In this document: positions 63,665-64,000 of the stretch, piece by piece
Position numbering within the stretch: the stretch's first letter is position 1
Layout of the letters: each line of letters opens with the position of its first letter
NCBI RefSeq assembly: GCF_943192935.1
Contig: NZ_CALPCI010000002.1
Span: 1 to 64,000 of the forward strand
Reading direction: 5' to 3'
DNA: 64,000 bases
Source: Limosilactobacillus caecicola
GTDB taxonomy: Bacteria; Bacillota; Bacilli; Lactobacillales; Lactobacillaceae
Notes under the pieces: generated by a model
The model's input: only the letters and a program-made list of their open reading frames with translations
What the model was told of the DNA's origin: nothing
Databases searched by the model: none
Made by a program: the position numbers and the translations under genes

Positions 63665-64000
63665 ATGAGTGAATATCAAATTAAGACAGCTTTGCAAGCT
63701 GAAGAATGGCAATTGAAAAATCAGGCCCGGGGCCACGTTTTCTTTGCTGATGATGTCAAAGATGATGGGACCGACGCTGGTCCGAACCCTGTGGAATACC
63801 TTACGGGGGCGGTGAATTCCTGCATTGCCATGTCAGCGGGAATGGTTGTGAAAAGTAAAAAGTACGATGTTCAAAATTTTAAATTAACGACGACGGCGAC
63901 CACCACAGATTTGGGACATGGGAAGTCGGTAGTTTCAAAAATGGTCATTAACATTAGTTTCGAAACGGGGATGACTTCAGAGGAGCAACAAAAGTTTGTT
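63665..64000 (+). CDS. OsmC family protein (partial, cut by window end)
   Basis: The first 112 codons are visible from ATG 63665, preceded by ATGGAGG. The PNPVEYLTGAVNSCIAMSAGMV block is the OsmC/YhfA core with the redox Cys in NSC. The end lies past base 64000. OsmC-type proteins reduce organic hydroperoxides or act in redox stress; this subgroup is not settled. It follows the methyltransferase by 13 bases and may be in one unit with it. Confidence 0.85.
   Translation, partial: MSEYQIKTALQAEEWQLKNQARGHVFFADDVKDDGTDAGPNPVEYLTGAVNSCIAMSAGMVVKSKKYDVQNFKLTTTATTTDLGHGKSVVSKMVINISFETGMTSEEQQKFV

Overview
The window is a stretch of chromosome from a low-to-mid GC member of the Lactobacillaceae. 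The gene order (rplU-prp-rpmA, asp23-nusB-folD-xseAB-ispA-tlyA-argR-recN, gmk-rpoZ-coaBC-priA-fmt-rsmB-prpC-pknB-rsgA-rpe-thiN, recG-plsX-acpP-rnc-smc-ftsY-ylxM-ffh, rpsP-khpA-rimM-trmD-rplS, pyrRBC-carAB-pyrD), TTG/GTG starts with strong AGGAGG sites, and an isoprenoid locus without dxs all fit a heterofermentative lactobacillus. A Limosilactobacillus is my best guess but I cannot prove the species. No tRNA, rRNA or CRISPR array was seen.

Region 1 (1-3.7 kb) is the right end of a prophage: the tail of a structural gene, an XkdX-like protein, a lysis cassette (membrane proteins, LLH-type holin, GH25-SH3 endolysin) and a probable attachment region. The lysis cassette is bracketed by two inverted copies of what looks like a small type I toxin-antitoxin module. 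Each has a 26-29 residue hydrophobic peptide gene, a divergent overlapping promoter, and a short terminated RNA whose 5' end is complementary to the toxin reading frame. A third, orphan RNA of the same family lies beside the left copy. This is the most interesting item in the window.

Region 2 (3.7-5.5 kb) holds two tiny overlapping membrane-protein ORFs, about 730 bases of AT-rich non-coding DNA with a strong promoter, and a TetR regulator with a palindromic operator candidate.

Region 3 (5.5-46.6 kb) is conserved housekeeping DNA: ribosomal proteins with leader RNAs, tetrahydrofolate, isoprenoid, CoA, thiamine and phospholipid synthesis, DNA repair, translation start and rRNA modification, the Ser/Thr kinase-phosphatase pair, and the SRP system. 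An LPXTG surface-protein gene, broken by a frameshift, is wedged between ffh and rpsP. FtsY carries a very long serine-rich tail.

Region 4 (46.6-48.7 kb) is a 2-kb island between two perfect 40-bp copies of the rplS terminator. It contains an NAD(P)-binding oxidoreductase, a divergent TetR regulator and two truncated genes facing each other (an MBL-fold lactonase-like remnant and a YhgE/Pip-like remnant).

Region 5 (48.7-64 kb) carries an RclA-like flavoprotein, a Ca-type P-type ATPase, the pyrimidine operon under two PyrR attenuators (ending at pyrD, without pyrF or pyrE), an EndA-like nuclease, an RsmF-type methyltransferase and an OsmC protein cut by the window end.
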